A stretch of 64,000 nucleotides of DNA from Comamonadaceae bacterium G21597-S1 (GTDB lineage Bacteria; Pseudomonadota; Gammaproteobacteria; Burkholderiales; Burkholderiaceae_C): positions 1 through 64,000 of the forward strand of contig JAPWHR010000011.1 of NCBI GenBank assembly GCA_027214345.1, in the 5' to 3' direction. Shown here piece after piece: positions 29,102 to 39,424 of the stretch (positions are counted from its first letter, which is position 1; each line of letters starts with the position of its first letter). The notes below the pieces were generated by a model that was not told the origin of the DNA, did no database searches, and worked only from the letters and a program-made list of their open reading frames with translations. Both the position numbers and the translations under genes were made by a program.

Positions 29102-31015
29102 TTATTGCAAGGGCGTTGCCGTGGGGCGCGGCACGCTGATTCGGACCTTGTAACGCTCCTTGAGCATCTCGTAATACGCCTGGTTCTCGGCCGAGGCCGC
29201 GAGCTGGGCGACCTGGGTGCGGGCCTGCCGGGCTGCGGCATCGTCGGGCGCGGCGCGGCTGACGATTCGCTTGACGTTGAGCACGGTGTAACCATCTGCC
29301 CCGAGGTCGACACCCACCTGGACCGGCAGCGCCGTGGGGTCGGCGCGCAAGGCGGCGTCCAGCACCTTGGGCGCGAGATCCTGGGCCGCGTCGCGCGCGA
29401 CGACGATGGCCGTTCCCGTGACCTGCGCCGGATTGCTCTTCCAGGTCGCCAGGCGCGTTTCCCCGTCCTTGCGGGCCAGTTCCGCGGCGCGCGTAGCCAC
29501 CAGCTTTTCACGCACCGACGCACGCACCTCGGCCAAAGGCAAGGTACGGGCCGGCGAATAGGACACCACGCGGCCGGACACGAGCTGGTTCGGGCCCGTC
29601 TCGATCGCCTCGGTATTGCGCTTGCGTTTGACCGCCTCGTCGGCGAACAAGGCTTCGATGAACTTCGCATGGGCCAGCGGCCCCTGCACACCGTCCGCCG
29701 GCTGGCGATGTACCTCGCTGGCCGTGCGGATCTCGAGCTTGAGCTTGTCGGCCACCGGCTTGAGGCTGTCCGATTGTTCGTAGACGGTGTTCGTGAAGGA
29801 TTCGGCCGCCTCCGAAAACCTGCGCTGCGCCTGCTGGGCCTTGAGGTCGGCTTCGATGCCCGCGCGCAGTTCCTCGAAACTGCGCTGCTTGGGCGACTTG
29901 ACGTCGGTGAGCTGGATGATGTGGTAACCGAAGTCGGACTCTACCAGGTCGCTGATCTCGCCCTTCTTCATGGCGAATGCCGCGTCCTCGAAGGGTTTGA
30001 CCATGGCGCCGCGGGCAAAGAAGTCGAGGTCGCCGCCCGCCTCCGCCGAACCCGGGTCCTGCGAATGCTTCTTCGCGAGATCGGCAAACTGCGCCGGGTT
30101 CTTGCGTATCTCGGCCAGCAGTTCCTGCGCACGGGCCTTGGCCTTGTCACGCTCGGCCGCGGGAGCGTCCTTCGCCGCGGCGATCAGGATATGGCTGGCC
30201 CTGCGCTCCTCCTTGCCGCTGAGCCGTTCGACGTTCTGGTCGTAATACGATTTCAGATCCTGCTCGTTGACGGTCATCGACTTCTTGATGGTATCGAGGT
30301 CCAGCACCACGTATTCGATCGCCACCGACTCGGCCGCCTGGAACTGCTTGGGATTGGCCTGGTAATAGGCCTCGATCTCGGCATCGGTCGGCGACACCTT
30401 GGACAGGTAGTCGCTGGCCGGGAAACGGGCCAGTTGCACTTCGCGTTTCTCGAAGAACGCACCCAGCGCCACATCGGCGACGGCCTCGGGCACGAACCCG
30501 GTGGCCAGTACCCCGGCCTCGACCTGGCGCAGCGACAGATCGCGCCGTACCCGCATCTCGAAACCTTCAGGGGTGAATCCCTGGCTTGCCGCCAGTTGGC
30601 GGTAACGTTCCATGTCGAGCTTGCCATCCGGGCCCCGCAAGGCCGCAATGGTCGGATTGCGCTGCAGCTCCTGCGCCAACCGTGCATCGGTGGTTGCCAG
30701 GCGCAACTTGTCCGCGGCCTCGGCCAGCACGCGTTGACGCACCAGGCGTTCGAGCGTGGCATAACGCGCGACCGCCGACTCCAGCACGCTCGCATCGATA
30801 TTGGGCATCTGCGCACGCAGGCGATCAACCTCGTTGCGGTGCGCGAAATCCCATTCGGCCTGCGTGATGTCGCGTCCGGCGACGGAGGCCACCTTCGGGT
30901 CGCTATTGCTGAACTGGTTGTACCCATCGACACCCACCAGCACGAATGCCGGGATGATCAGCAAGAACATCAGGAACATCAGTACCTTGGTGTGCTTGCG
31001 AACGAGATCGAACAT
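29102..31015 (-). CDS. ppiD: Peptidyl-prolyl cis-trans isomerase PpiD
   Basis: A 637-residue inner-membrane-anchored periplasmic folding factor. One N-terminal membrane segment (LMFLMFLLIIPAFVLVGVDG) is followed by a SurA_N-like chaperone domain and a parvulin domain at residues about 265-365 (RRASHILIAAAKDAPAAERD, DLDFFARGAMVKPFEDAAFA, DFGYHIIQLTDVK). It helps outer-membrane and secreted proteins fold at the Sec translocon exit. The length is normal for the family. The hupB - tRNA-Val - ppiD order is common in Burkholderiales. Confidence 0.96.
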   Translation of the reverse strand: MFDLVRKHTKVLMFLMFLLIIPAFVLVGVDGYNQFSNSDPKVASVAGRDITQAEWDFAHRNEVDRLRAQMPNIDASVLESAVARYATLERLVRQRVLAEAADKLRLATTDARLAQELQRNPTIAALRGPDGKLDMERYRQLAASQGFTPEGFEMRVRRDLSLRQVEAGVLATGFVPEAVADVALGAFFEKREVQLARFPASDYLSKVSPTDAEIEAYYQANPKQFQAAESVAIEYVVLDLDTIKKSMTVNEQDLKSYYDQNVERLSGKEERRASHILIAAAKDAPAAERDKAKARAQELLAEIRKNPAQFADLAKKHSQDPGSAEAGGDLDFFARGAMVKPFEDAAFAMKKGEISDLVESDFGYHIIQLTDVKSPKQRSFEELRAGIEADLKAQQAQRRFSEAAESFTNTVYEQSDSLKPVADKLKLEIRTASEVHRQPADGVQGPLAHAKFIEALFADEAVKRKRNTEAIETGPNQLVSGRVVSYSPARTLPLAEVRASVREKLVATRAAELARKDGETRLATWKSNPAQVTGTAIVVARDAAQDLAPKVLDAALRADPTALPVQVGVDLGADGYTVLNVKRIVSRAAPDDAAARQARTQVAQLAASAENQAYYEMLKERYKVRISVPRPTATPLQ

Positions 31016-31080
31016 GCGTTACTACTCCATGAATTCGAATCCGGCTGATCGACACACGCCACGCGCATCGGCCGGATCAA

Positions 31081-31110
31081 TAAAAAAGGCGAACATCGTG
31101 TTCGCCTTTG
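31081..31110 (-). terminator. Rho-independent terminator after hupB and tRNA-Val
   Basis: Read on the minus strand, an 8-bp stem (GGCGAACA/TGTTCGCC) with a 3-base loop is followed by six T. It ends the hupB-tRNA-Val transcript ahead of ppiD. Confidence 0.8.
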
Positions 31111-31117
31111 TCCGTAG

Positions 31118-31193
31118 TGGTGGGTCCTGACGGGCTCGAACCGCCGACCTACGCCTTGTAAGGGCGCCGCTCTACCAACTGAGCTAAGAACCC
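31118..31193 (-). tRNA. tRNA-Val (anticodon TAC)
   Basis: A 76-base cloverleaf with encoded CCA. The anticodon loop is CTTACAA, giving TAC. The acceptor stem GGGTTCT/AGGACCC has one G-U pair, and the T arm contains GGTTCGAGCC. It is 17 bp downstream of hupB. Confidence 0.95.
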
Positions 31194-31210
31194 CACTGCA
31201 ATCAACAAGC

Positions 31211-31483
31211 TCAGTTCAACGCATCTTTCAATGCCTTGCCCGGGCGAAACTTCGGAACCTTGGCAGCCTTGATTTTAATCGCGGCACCGGTGCGCGGATT
31301 GCGACCGGTACGTGCAGCACGCTTGCCCACGGCAAAGGTGCCGAAGCCGACCAGCGAGACCGAGCCGCCTTTTTTCAGCGTGGTCTTGACGGCACCGATC
31401 GTGGACTCCAGGGCGCGGGTTGCCGCGGCCTTGGAAATGTCGGCGTGCTTGGCGATATGTTCAATCAACTCTGTCTTGTTCAC
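31211..31483 (-). CDS. hupB: DNA-binding protein HU
   Basis: A 90-residue histone-like protein. [20 protein letters not shown] at the N terminus, [20 protein letters not shown] with the signature GFGTF, and the DNA-binding arm [21 protein letters not shown]. It forms dimers that bend and compact DNA. The start is fixed by length and by AAGG-type RBS upstream. Confidence 0.97.
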   Translation of the reverse strand: MNKTELIEHIAKHADISKAAATRALESTIGAVKTTLKKGGSVSLVGFGTFAVGKRAARTGRNPRTGAAIKIKAAKVPKFRPGKALKDALN

Positions 31484-31787
31484 AAAGAACCTCTCGAAAG
31501 GACACGGGGCAGTCGGACTGGCCCCGCAGAAATCTGGTCACCACCCGGCTCCGGGGTCGGTCAGGCGGTGGGCTCGGTCGCACTGGAAACCTTCGGTCTG
31601 GGTCACAGATCCCGGAGTCCGTACTTCTACGACTGATTAGAGCGACGGACTTCGAGCGTGTCAACCAGCCGGGCGGCAAACTTCGGTGCGGACGCGAATT
31701 CTATTCGGTTTTGCGGGACGTCCCCGCGGCCACGGAGCAAGCCCGGAGGACCGGCCCGGCCGCCGCACCGCATTGCGCGACAGGGCA
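31484..31787. other. Intergenic region upstream of hupB
   Basis: About 300 bp that should hold the hupB promoter. No gene or RNA is recognisable. Confidence 0.4.
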
Positions 31788-32879
31788 TCAGCCCCGCACG
31801 GCCTGCTCGATGGCCTTTCCCAGGTCCGCCGTGCTGGCCGTGCCGCCGATGTCGGGCGTGCGCGGCGCGCCGCTGGCAGGCGCCAGCACCGCCTCGATCG
31901 CCGACAACACGGCGTCATGCGCCGCGCGATGCCCCAGGAAGTCGAGCATCATCGCGCCACACCAGATCTGACCGATCGGATTGGCGACGCCCTTGCCCGC
32001 GATGTCGGGGGCCGATCCATGCACCGGTTCGAACAGCGACGGAAACGCGCGCGTCGGATTCAGGTTCGCGCTCGGGGCGATGCCGATGGTGCCGGTACAT
32101 GCCGGCCCCAGGTCGCTGAGAATGTCGCCGAACAGGTTGCTGGCCACGACCACGTCGAAGAAGTCCGGGCGCTGCACGAAATGCGCCGTCAGGATGTCGA
32201 TGTGAAACTTGTCGACGGTGACGTCCGGATATTCCTGGGCCATCAGCGCGACACGCTCGTCCCAGTACGGCATCGTGATCGCGATACCGTTGGACTTGGT
32301 GGCGCTGGTCAGGTGCTTCTTCGGACGCGAACGCGCGAGTTCGAACGCAAAACGCAACACCCGGTCCACGCCGACCCGCGACATCACCGTCTCCTGCATC
32401 ACGATCTCGCGCTCGGTGCCGGCAAACATGCGTCCGCCGACGCTCGAATATTCGCCCTCGGTGTTCTCGCGCACGATGTACATGTCGATCTCGCCCGGCT
32501 CGCGCCGGCTGCCGTCGCGCCGCACGACGGGCGCGACGATGCCCGGCATCAGGCGCGCCGGCCGCAGATTGATGTACTGGTCGAACTCGCGCCGGAACAG
32601 CAGCAGCGAACCCCACAAGGACACATGGTCGGCTATCTTGTCGGGCCAGCCGACGGCACCGAAATAGATGGCATCGTGCCCGCCGATCCGGTCCTTCCAG
32701 TCATCCGGCAGCATCGTGCCGTGTCGCTCGTAGTAGTCCCAACTCGAAAAGTCGAAATGATCGAACTGCAGGTCGATGCCGAACTTGTCGGCCGCTGCCT
32801 CCATCACCCGCAGGCCCTGCGGCATCACTTCCTTGCCGATGCCGTCACCGGCGATCACTGCTATCTTCTTCTTGCCCAT
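31788..32879 (-). CDS. ttuC: Tartrate dehydrogenase / isopropylmalate-dehydrogenase-like protein
   Basis: A 363-residue NAD-dependent beta-decarboxylating dehydrogenase. The segments IAVIAGDGIGKEVMPQGLRV, INLRPARLMPG, DMYIVRENTEGEYSSVGG, the metal-binding DVVVASNLFGDILSDL and FEPVHGSAPDIAGKG are all present. The YSSVGGRMF variant and FSSWDYYERHG point to the TtuC/YeaU branch (tartrate or D-malate) rather than LeuB. The ATG at 32879 is chosen because GAGG lies upstream and the conserved fold begins at once; a longer frame adds 20 poor residues. No leuCD is nearby. Confidence 0.88.
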   Translation of the reverse strand: MGKKKIAVIAGDGIGKEVMPQGLRVMEAAADKFGIDLQFDHFDFSSWDYYERHGTMLPDDWKDRIGGHDAIYFGAVGWPDKIADHVSLWGSLLLFRREFDQYINLRPARLMPGIVAPVVRRDGSRREPGEIDMYIVRENTEGEYSSVGGRMFAGTEREIVMQETVMSRVGVDRVLRFAFELARSRPKKHLTSATKSNGIAITMPYWDERVALMAQEYPDVTVDKFHIDILTAHFVQRPDFFDVVVASNLFGDILSDLGPACTGTIGIAPSANLNPTRAFPSLFEPVHGSAPDIAGKGVANPIGQIWCGAMMLDFLGHRAAHDAVLSAIEAVLAPASGAPRTPDIGGTASTADLGKAIEQAVRG

Positions 32880-32960
32880 GTTGCTTGTCCTCGTCATCGT
32901 TGATCCACATCGGCGGCCGCGGGGCCACCTTCCCATCACATTGCGGCATGCGCCGCCCGG

Positions 32961-33851
32961 TCATCGCTGCCGTCGCACCACCAGGCTCACACCCAGTGCC
33001 GTGATCGCCATGCCCAGCATGGTGAACACCGTGATCGGCTCGCCAAACAGCGCCCACGCCAGCACTGCCGCGACCGGTGGCACCAGGTACAGCAGGCTGG
33101 TGACCGCCGTGGCGGCCCCACGTTGTATCAACAGGTACAGGAGCGAACTGCCCCCCAGTGTCAGCACCAGGACCGACCAGGCCATGGCCCCCATCGACTC
33201 GCCGTTCCAGACCATGGATTCGCGCTCGAGCAGCGCCAGCGGCAGTGTCACCAGGAACGCACTGCCCAGTTGTATCGCATTGGCGGTGCGCACGTCGCAA
33301 GGCGCCACGTACCGCTTCTGGTACAGGGTGCCCGCCGTGATCGACAACAGGCCGATCGCGACGATGGCCAGGTTGAACATGTCGACCCGGTCTCCGGCGC
33401 TGCCCGCTCCGAACTTGGCCGACACCACCAGCACCAGGCCTGCCAAACCCAGGGCCAGGCCGGCCCACTGGCGGGCGTTCACCCGCGTCCCCATGGCCGA
33501 CACCCACACGGCCGTGAGCACCGGTTGCAGGCCGACGACCAGCGCCGAGACGCCCGAACCCATGCCGGCCTTCACCGCGGCCCAGACACCGCCCAGGTAA
33601 CCGGCATGCATCAACACCCCGGTGATGGCGAGATGACGCCACTGAAGGCCGGTGGCCGGCCAGCGCGATCGTGACAGCCAGATCCACGGCAGAAAACACA
33701 ACACCGACAACGCGAAGCGGATGGCCAGGAAATGAAACGGAGGCCCGTGGGGCATGCCGTACCGCGCGACGATGAAACCGGTGCTCCAGATCAGCACGAA
33801 CACCACGGGCATCAGGTGAACCCAGCGCTCGACCTGCGAAGGGTTCGTCAT
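32961..33851 (-). CDS. EamA/DMT-superfamily transporter
   Basis: A 296-residue inner-membrane protein with ten hydrophobic segments and the duplicated EamA layout (VFVLIWSTGFIVARYGMPHG in the first half, AWALFGEPITVFTMLGMAIT in the second). Members export amino acids, metabolites or drugs; the substrate cannot be told. It is 37 bp after pgsA in the same direction and may be co-transcribed. Confidence 0.9.
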   Translation of the reverse strand: MTNPSQVERWVHLMPVVFVLIWSTGFIVARYGMPHGPPFHFLAIRFALSVLCFLPWIWLSRSRWPATGLQWRHLAITGVLMHAGYLGGVWAAVKAGMGSGVSALVVGLQPVLTAVWVSAMGTRVNARQWAGLALGLAGLVLVVSAKFGAGSAGDRVDMFNLAIVAIGLLSITAGTLYQKRYVAPCDVRTANAIQLGSAFLVTLPLALLERESMVWNGESMGAMAWSVLVLTLGGSSLLYLLIQRGAATAVTSLLYLVPPVAAVLAWALFGEPITVFTMLGMAITALGVSLVVRRQR

Positions 33852-33888
33852 CTTGCGTCGCGGGCTGCCGTGCAGGCCCGGCAGGCCG

Positions 33889-34464
33889 TCATTTGACCCG
33901 GGCCCGGATCTCCGGCACGGCCTTCTTGAGGTAATAACCCATGGACCAGACCGTCAGCACGGCCGCCACCCAGATCAGCCATTGGCCCCACTGCCGGGTG
34001 TGGATCACCCCGAACAACACGCCGTCGTACAGCAGGAACGGAATGGCCACCATCTGCCCGACCGTCTTGAGCTTGCCGATCATGTGCACCGCCACGCTCT
34101 TGGAGGCCCCGATCTGCGCCATCCACTCGCGCAGTGCCGATATCGCGATCTCCCGCCCGATGATGATCAGGCCCACGAAGACGTCGGCCCGGTTCAGGTG
34201 CACCAGCACCAGCAGCGAGGCGCAGACCAGGAACTTGTCCGCGACCGGGTCGAGAAAGGCGCCGAAGGACGAGGTCTGGTTGAGCTTGCGGGCCAGGAAA
34301 CCATCGAGCCAGTCGGTCGCGGCAAACAACACGAACATCACGGTCGCGGTCAGGTTCTTGGCCGGCATCGTCACCATGGTGTCCGGCAGGTAGAAGATCC
34401 CGACAATGAGAGGAATCGCGACGATGCGCGTCCAGGTCATGATGGTCGGAATCGTCAGAAACAT
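33889..34464 (-). CDS. pgsA: CDP-diacylglycerol-glycerol-3-phosphate 3-phosphatidyltransferase
   Basis: A 191-residue membrane enzyme that makes phosphatidylglycerophosphate, the precursor of phosphatidylglycerol and cardiolipin. The CDP-alcohol phosphotransferase motif DGFLARKLNQTSSFGAFLDP followed by VADKF carries the DG..AR...G...D...D residues. MFLTIPTIMTWTRIVAIPL is the typical N terminus. It follows uvrC by about 60 bp, an arrangement frequent in proteobacteria. Confidence 0.96.
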   Translation of the reverse strand: MFLTIPTIMTWTRIVAIPLIVGIFYLPDTMVTMPAKNLTATVMFVLFAATDWLDGFLARKLNQTSSFGAFLDPVADKFLVCASLLVLVHLNRADVFVGLIIIGREIAISALREWMAQIGASKSVAVHMIGKLKTVGQMVAIPFLLYDGVLFGVIHTRQWGQWLIWVAAVLTVWSMGYYLKKAVPEIRARVK

Positions 34465-34525
34465 GGGCGAATTGTGGCACGGCGCAGGACGGCTTCGCCC
34501 GGCCCGTGTCCTGGGTCAGGCAGGC

Positions 34526-36646
34526 TCAATGCAAGGCTCGGTAGATTTCCTCGGCCAGTGCCCGCGAAACGCCCTCTACCGTCGCCAGGTCGTCGATGCT
34601 GGCCAACCCGACGCCGCGCACGCCGCCGAACCGCTGCAGCAGACGGGCACGCCGCTTGGGACCCACGCCCGGGATCTCCTGCAACTGGCCGCCGCCCACA
34701 CGGACCTTGGCCCGGCGTGCCCGCATGCCGGTGATCGCGAACCGGTGCGCCTCGTCGCGGATCTGCGCCACCAGCATCAGCGCGGCCGAATCCTTGCCCA
34801 GATAGACCTTGTCGCGTCCGTCGGCAAACACCAGTTCCTCCAGGCCGACCCGGCGCCCCTCGCCTTTCTCGACACCGACGATCAGCGACAGGTCCAGCCC
34901 GAGCGACTCGAACACCTCGCGCGCCATCGCCACCTGGCCCTTGCCGCCATCGACGAGCACCAGGTCGGGCAGGCGCGCGCCGCGGGCGACCGGCTCGCCC
35001 CGGTCCTGCGCCTGCCGGTTGGCCTCGACCCACTTGCCGTAGCGCCGCGTCAGCACCTGGCGCATCGCGGCATAGTCGTCGCCGGGGGTGATGCCCTCGA
35101 TGCTGTAGCGCCGGTATTCGGCAGACTGCATCGCATGGTGCTGGAACACGACGCAAGACGCCTGCGTGGCCTCGCCGGCCGTGTGCGAGATGTCGAAACA
35201 CTCGATGCGCAAGCCGTCCAGGTCATCGCCCGGCAGGTCCAGCGCCTGGGCCAGCGCCTGCGTGCGCGCCTGCTGCGAGCCCTCCTCGGCCAGCAGGCGC
35301 GCCAGTTGCAGCTGGGCATTGGTCTGCGCCATCTCGAGCCAGATGCGCCGTTGCTCGCGCGGCTGGTGCACCACACTCACTTTCACCCCGCTTTGCTCCG
35401 ACAGCGCCTGCACCAGGGCCGGGCGCACCGGCGCACTGGTGACGAGCGAACCCGGAATGGCCACGTCCAGGTAATGCTGCGCGATGAAGGCTTCCAGCAC
35501 CTGGTTCTCCAGCGGCAGCGCCGCGACGCTTGCATCGTCCTGCGCGCCCTGCATCACCGAGGCGTCATCGACATGGACCGGGAAATAGGCACGGTCGCCC
35601 AGATGGCGCCCGCCCCGCACCATGGCCAGGTTGACGCAGGCCTTGCCGCCCTGGACCTTGACCGCCAGGATGTCCACATCCCGGTCCGACACGTTGTCCA
35701 CCGACTGCTGGTGCAACACGTTGGACAGGCCCGCGACCTGGTCGCGCAGTTCGGCCGCCGCCTCGAATTCCAGTTTCTCGGCATGGGCCAGCATGCGGGC
35801 CTCGAGTTCGGCCAGCACCTCGCCAGCGTCGCCTTCGAGGAATCGCTCGGCATGGGCGACGTCCTGCGCGTAGGCCTGTGCCCCGATATGGCCCACACAC
35901 GGCGCCGAACACCGCTTGATCTGGTACAGCAGGCAGGGCCGGGTGCGATTGCTGAACACCGTGTCCTCGCAGGTGCGCAGCCGGAACAGCTTCTGGATCA
36001 GCAGAATGCTCTCCTTGACCGCCCAGGCACTCGGATACGGCCCGAAGTAGCGGTGTTTCTTCTCCACCGCACCGCGGAAATACGCCACGCGGGGAAACGC
36101 AGCCGGCTGCGGCGGCGCATCACCGGAGGAGCCACCAGTCGACACTGCCGCGTCGGCCGCGGCCCGCGCCGCGCGTGACGACAGCGCCGCCGGCCCCCTG
36201 CCGGTGAGTTTCAGATACGGATAACTCTTGTCGTCGCGGAACAGGATGTTGTATTTCGGCGCCAGCGTCTTGATCAGGTTGTTCTCGAGCAGCAGCGCCT
36301 CGGCCTCGGAGCGCACCACCGTCGTCTGCATGCGGGCGATACGTCCGACCATGTGCCCGATGCGTGTCCCGCCATGGTTGTTGCGGAAATAACTCGACAC
36401 CCGCTTCTTCAGGTTGATCGCCTTGCCGACGTACAAGACCTCGCCGGCGGCGTCGTAGAACCGGTAGACGCCGGGCAGGCCCGGCAGCGCCGCGACCTCG
36501 GCCAGCACCTGTGCATCGTGGCCGGACGCGTCGGCAGGCGCACCGGCCGCGCCGCGGGCGTCGGCCTCGGCGGCCGCAGCCGGAGGTTCGGCCGCGGGGG
36601 TGACGACGGCTGACGGGTCTTTGGCAGAGGGCTTGGGCATGGCCAT
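34526..36646 (-). CDS. uvrC: Excinuclease ABC subunit C
   Basis: A 706-residue nucleotide-excision-repair nuclease that makes the 3' and 5' cuts after UvrB loading. The GIY-YIG domain is at residues about 55-135 ([20 protein letters not shown]), followed by a Cys-rich region, the UVR motif, the RNase H-like domain ([13 protein letters not shown]) and C-terminal helix-hairpin-helices ([18 protein letters not shown]). It is about 100 residues longer than usual because of an Ala/Pro-rich N-terminal extension of about 45 residues and an Ala/Ser-rich insert near residues 155-195. The ATG 36646 leaves only 19 bp to the divergent earP start. Confidence 0.95.
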   Translation of the reverse strand: MAMPKPSAKDPSAVVTPAAEPPAAAAEADARGAAGAPADASGHDAQVLAEVAALPGLPGVYRFYDAAGEVLYVGKAINLKKRVSSYFRNNHGGTRIGHMVGRIARMQTTVVRSEAEALLLENNLIKTLAPKYNILFRDDKSYPYLKLTGRGPAALSSRAARAAADAAVSTGGSSGDAPPQPAAFPRVAYFRGAVEKKHRYFGPYPSAWAVKESILLIQKLFRLRTCEDTVFSNRTRPCLLYQIKRCSAPCVGHIGAQAYAQDVAHAERFLEGDAGEVLAELEARMLAHAEKLEFEAAAELRDQVAGLSNVLHQQSVDNVSDRDVDILAVKVQGGKACVNLAMVRGGRHLGDRAYFPVHVDDASVMQGAQDDASVAALPLENQVLEAFIAQHYLDVAIPGSLVTSAPVRPALVQALSEQSGVKVSVVHQPREQRRIWLEMAQTNAQLQLARLLAEEGSQQARTQALAQALDLPGDDLDGLRIECFDISHTAGEATQASCVVFQHHAMQSAEYRRYSIEGITPGDDYAAMRQVLTRRYGKWVEANRQAQDRGEPVARGARLPDLVLVDGGKGQVAMAREVFESLGLDLSLIVGVEKGEGRRVGLEELVFADGRDKVYLGKDSAALMLVAQIRDEAHRFAITGMRARRAKVRVGGGQLQEIPGVGPKRRARLLQRFGGVRGVGLASIDDLATVEGVSRALAEEIYRALH

Positions 36647-36665
36647 ATTGTGGACAATCCGGCGC

Positions 36666-37796
36666 ATGGTTTCCGACAAGCGCTGGGACATCTTCTGCCA
36701 GGTGATCGACAACTACGGCGACATCGGCATCTGCTGGCGCCTGGCGGCCGATCTTGCCGATCGTGGCCGGGAGGTGCGGCTGTGGGTCGACGACCCGTCG
36801 GCGCTGCAATGGATGGCGCCGGGCGCGCTGCAGGGGCAACGGCGTGGCGTTTCGGTGCGGCCCTGGCAACAGGCCGGCGATCCGGCCGTCCTGGCGGCAC
36901 TGGAGCCAGCCGACACCTGGGTCGAGGCGTTCGGCTGCGAGCTGCCCGACGCTTTCCTGGCCCACCACCTGCGCGACGACGCGAATGCCCTCGCCCCGGC
37001 CTGGATCAACCTCGAGTACCTGACGGCCGAATCCTACGCAGAACGCGCCCATCGCCTGCCCTCCCCGGTCATGCAGGGGCCTGCACAGGGTTGTACCAAG
37101 CACTTCTTCTACCCCGGCTTCACGCCAGCCAGCGGCGGCCTGCTGCGCGAGCCGGACCTGGGCCAGCGGCAGGCCGGGTTCGACCGGGCGCACTGGCTGG
37201 CCGACAAGGGCATCGCCTGGCACGGCGAACAACTGGTGTCGCTGTTCTGCTACGAACCGGCCGCGCTGGCCGGCCTGCTCGCGCAATGGCAGGCCCAAGA
37301 GCGCCCCACGCGGCTGCTGGTCACCTCCGGACGGGCTGCGGCCGCGATCCGGGCCCTGGGGCTGATGCCCGGTGATGGCCCTGACTCGCACGGACTTGTC
37401 GTCGACTTCCTGCCGACACTGACGCAACCCGACTTCGACCATCTGTTGTGGGCCTGCGACCTGAACCTGGTACGGGGCGAAGACTCGGTGGTGCGCGCCT
37501 TGTGGGCGGGCAAACCCTTCATCTGGCAGATCTATCCGCAACACGACGATGCCCACCACGCCAAGCTGAACGCCTTTCTCGACGTGCTGGACGCACCGGC
37601 ATCGGTGCGTTCGGCGCATGCAGCCTGGAACGGCATCGATGGCGCCGCCCTGCCCCTCCTGGATGTGGCCGCATGGGCTCTGTGGGCCATGCAGGCGCGT
37701 CAGCGACTGTGGGAGCAGCCCGATCTCGGCACCCGGCTGACCGAATTTGTCGGATCGATCCGCAGCCGGATCGGACCGACATACGAAAGCCGTTAA
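36666..37796 (+). CDS. earP: EF-P arginine rhamnosyltransferase
   Basis: A 376-residue GT-B glycosyltransferase that attaches rhamnose from dTDP-rhamnose to Arg32 of elongation factor P. The N-terminal [20 protein letters not shown] contains the conserved Asp that is essential in EarP. The C-terminal half has the [20 protein letters not shown] and [20 protein letters not shown] sugar-nucleotide region. The ATG 36666 is chosen because [19 protein letters not shown] matches the family start. It lies 131 bp upstream of efp, its substrate gene, as in many betaproteobacteria. Confidence 0.97.
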   Translation: MVSDKRWDIFCQVIDNYGDIGICWRLAADLADRGREVRLWVDDPSALQWMAPGALQGQRRGVSVRPWQQAGDPAVLAALEPADTWVEAFGCELPDAFLAHHLRDDANALAPAWINLEYLTAESYAERAHRLPSPVMQGPAQGCTKHFFYPGFTPASGGLLREPDLGQRQAGFDRAHWLADKGIAWHGEQLVSLFCYEPAALAGLLAQWQAQERPTRLLVTSGRAAAAIRALGLMPGDGPDSHGLVVDFLPTLTQPDFDHLLWACDLNLVRGEDSVVRALWAGKPFIWQIYPQHDDAHHAKLNAFLDVLDAPASVRSAHAAWNGIDGAALPLLDVAAWALWAMQARQRLWEQPDLGTRLTEFVGSIRSRIGPTYESR

Positions 37797-37927
37797 AATT
37801 CAAGGCTTTGCGGAAAAACCCGGGCCATCCGCCGCCCGGGCCGCAACGATCCACCGCCGTCACGGGTCCATTTTTGCATCGCAGCTCCGCGGTGCGCCCG
37901 TCGCGCGGCCATTGATGGGAAACCCGT

Positions 37928-38482
37928 ATGAAAATCGCGCAAGAAATCCGTGCCGGCAATGTGATCATGCATGGCAAGGACCCGATGGTGGTCCTGAAGA
38001 CCGAATACAGCCGCGGCGGCCGCAATTCCGCCACCGTGCGCATGAAGCTCAAGAGCCTGCTGAACAACTTCGGTACCGAAGTCGTGTTCAAGGCCGACGA
38101 CAAGATGGACCAGATCATCCTGGACAAGAAGGAATGCACCTACTCCTACTTCGCCGACCCGATGTACGTCTGCATGGACGCCGACTACAACCAGTATGAA
38201 GTCGAGTCCGAGAACATGGGCGATACGCTGAACTACCTCGAAGACGGCATGCCGCTCGAAGTGGTGTTCTATGAAGGCAAGGCGATCTCGGTCGAATTGC
38301 CGACCAGCGTCGAGCGCGAGATCACCTGGACCGAACCCGCCGTCAAGGGCGACACCTCGGGCAAGGTGCTCAAGCCGGCCAAGATCGCCACCGGATTCGA
38401 GATCGGCGTCCCGCTGTTTGTCTCCCAGGGCGACAAGGTCGAGATCGACACCCGTACCGGCGAATACCGCCGCCGCGTCTGA
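37928..38482 (+). CDS. efp: Elongation factor P
   Basis: A 184-residue translation factor that rescues ribosomes stalled at polyproline. Residue 32 is Arg in [12 protein letters not shown], the EarP-type modification site, in agreement with the upstream earP gene. The three beta-barrel domains are complete, ending [10 protein letters not shown] strong terminator follows. Confidence 0.98.
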   Translation: MKIAQEIRAGNVIMHGKDPMVVLKTEYSRGGRNSATVRMKLKSLLNNFGTEVVFKADDKMDQIILDKKECTYSYFADPMYVCMDADYNQYEVESENMGDTLNYLEDGMPLEVVFYEGKAISVELPTSVEREITWTEPAVKGDTSGKVLKPAKIATGFEIGVPLFVSQGDKVEIDTRTGEYRRRV

Positions 38483-38506
38483 TCGGCCTGCCCCTTCGAC
38501 CCCGAC

Positions 38507-38530
38507 AAGGCTCCGCGAGGAGCCTTTTTC
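38507..38530 (+). terminator. Rho-independent terminator after efp
   Basis: A 7-bp stem AGGCTCC/GGAGCCT with loop GCGA is followed by a run of T, 25 bp beyond the efp stop. Confidence 0.85.
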
Positions 38531-38567
38531 GCGCGTGCCCGGCACGCGGGGTTTGCCTCCCGATCCG

Positions 38568-39389
38568 ATGATGGCCTTCGACCCGCGCCAGATCGACGTT
38601 CCGTTCCGCATGCAGCCCGGCCTGCGCCGTATGCATGACGGCGAGCCGCACCTGCATGCACTGCGGCCCGGCAGCGCCCTGTTCGACGAAAAGCGGCAGG
38701 TCCACGCGGCCGGCACGTCCATCGCCTGCGTGCCCGGTTTCGATGCCCGCGCGGCCATCGCGGCCATCTGGGCCCAGGCCGCGCGTGACGGCCTCGCCGG
38801 CGTGCCGCCCGATACGCCGCTGGCGCTGGCATTCGAACAGGACCTTGCCGTCCTCGACCTGGACAGCGGCCGCGTGCCCTGGATGTGTGTCTGCGTCCCC
38901 AGCGGCTGGGACCCGCAAGACAAGATCGGCCGGGACCTGCTGGCCATCCACGCGCCCGTGGCCGACGCCGCCGCGCTGAACCAGCGCTGGCCCCAGCTGT
39001 TGCGCCTGCTCGCCGGTGACGGCGACTGGGCACGCCAGGTCTGGACCATCAGCGCCTCGCCGCTGCACGACCGCCACCCCCGGCGTCAGCCGGCCACGCC
39101 GTGGCCGCAGACGGACGACCCCGAGGCATTCGCCCGCCAGTGTTTTCTGCGCACCGAGCGCCAGAGCTTTTTCGTGGTGCCGGCGGTCGATGGAGGGCCG
39201 CCCCGCCAACGGGTGTTCACGATCCGGGTCCAGCTCCAGCCCTTGGCCGACGCCGTGGTCGAGCCCATCGGCGCACAGCGGCTGTTGCACGCGCTGCAGT
39301 CCATGTCCGAGGCCGTGCTGGCCTACAAGCAACTGGCGCCCGCACGCGCCCGCCTGCAGGCCTGGTTGTCGCGCCGCGCCGCGCCGTGA
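38568..39389 (+). CDS. DUF3445 protein, heme-dependent oxidative N-demethylase-like
   Basis: A 273-residue protein of the DUF3445 family, some members of which are heme-dependent oxidative N-demethylases acting on small amines. Visible family segments are PFRMQPGLRRM near the N terminus, FEQDLAVLDL, VPSGWDPQDKIGRDLLAIHA PV and a C-terminal RTERQSFFVVPAVDG. The start is set downstream of the efp terminator at an ATG-ATG pair; no clear RBS is seen. It is followed 36 bp later by the phosphorylase gene in the same direction. The substrate is unknown. Confidence 0.82.
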   Translation: MMAFDPRQIDVPFRMQPGLRRMHDGEPHLHALRPGSALFDEKRQVHAAGTSIACVPGFDARAAIAAIWAQAARDGLAGVPPDTPLALAFEQDLAVLDLDSGRVPWMCVCVPSGWDPQDKIGRDLLAIHAPVADAAALNQRWPQLLRLLAGDGDWARQVWTISASPLHDRHPRRQPATPWPQTDDPEAFARQCFLRTERQSFFVVPAVDGGPPRQRVFTIRVQLQPLADAVVEPIGAQRLLHALQSMSEAVLAYKQLAPARARLQAWLSRRAAP

Positions 39390-39424
39390 CCGGGAACGGC
39401 GGCTTTTCCGTGTAGGCTTCGGCC

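Noticed and set aside
29105-31048. Long plus-strand frame opposite ppiD
   Set aside because: It mirrors ppiD codon structure and lacks any domain; PpiD is unambiguous.
31788-32879. 3-isopropylmalate dehydrogenase LeuB
   Set aside because: Sequence variants around the substrate-binding region fit the TtuC/YeaU branch and there is no leuCD nearby.
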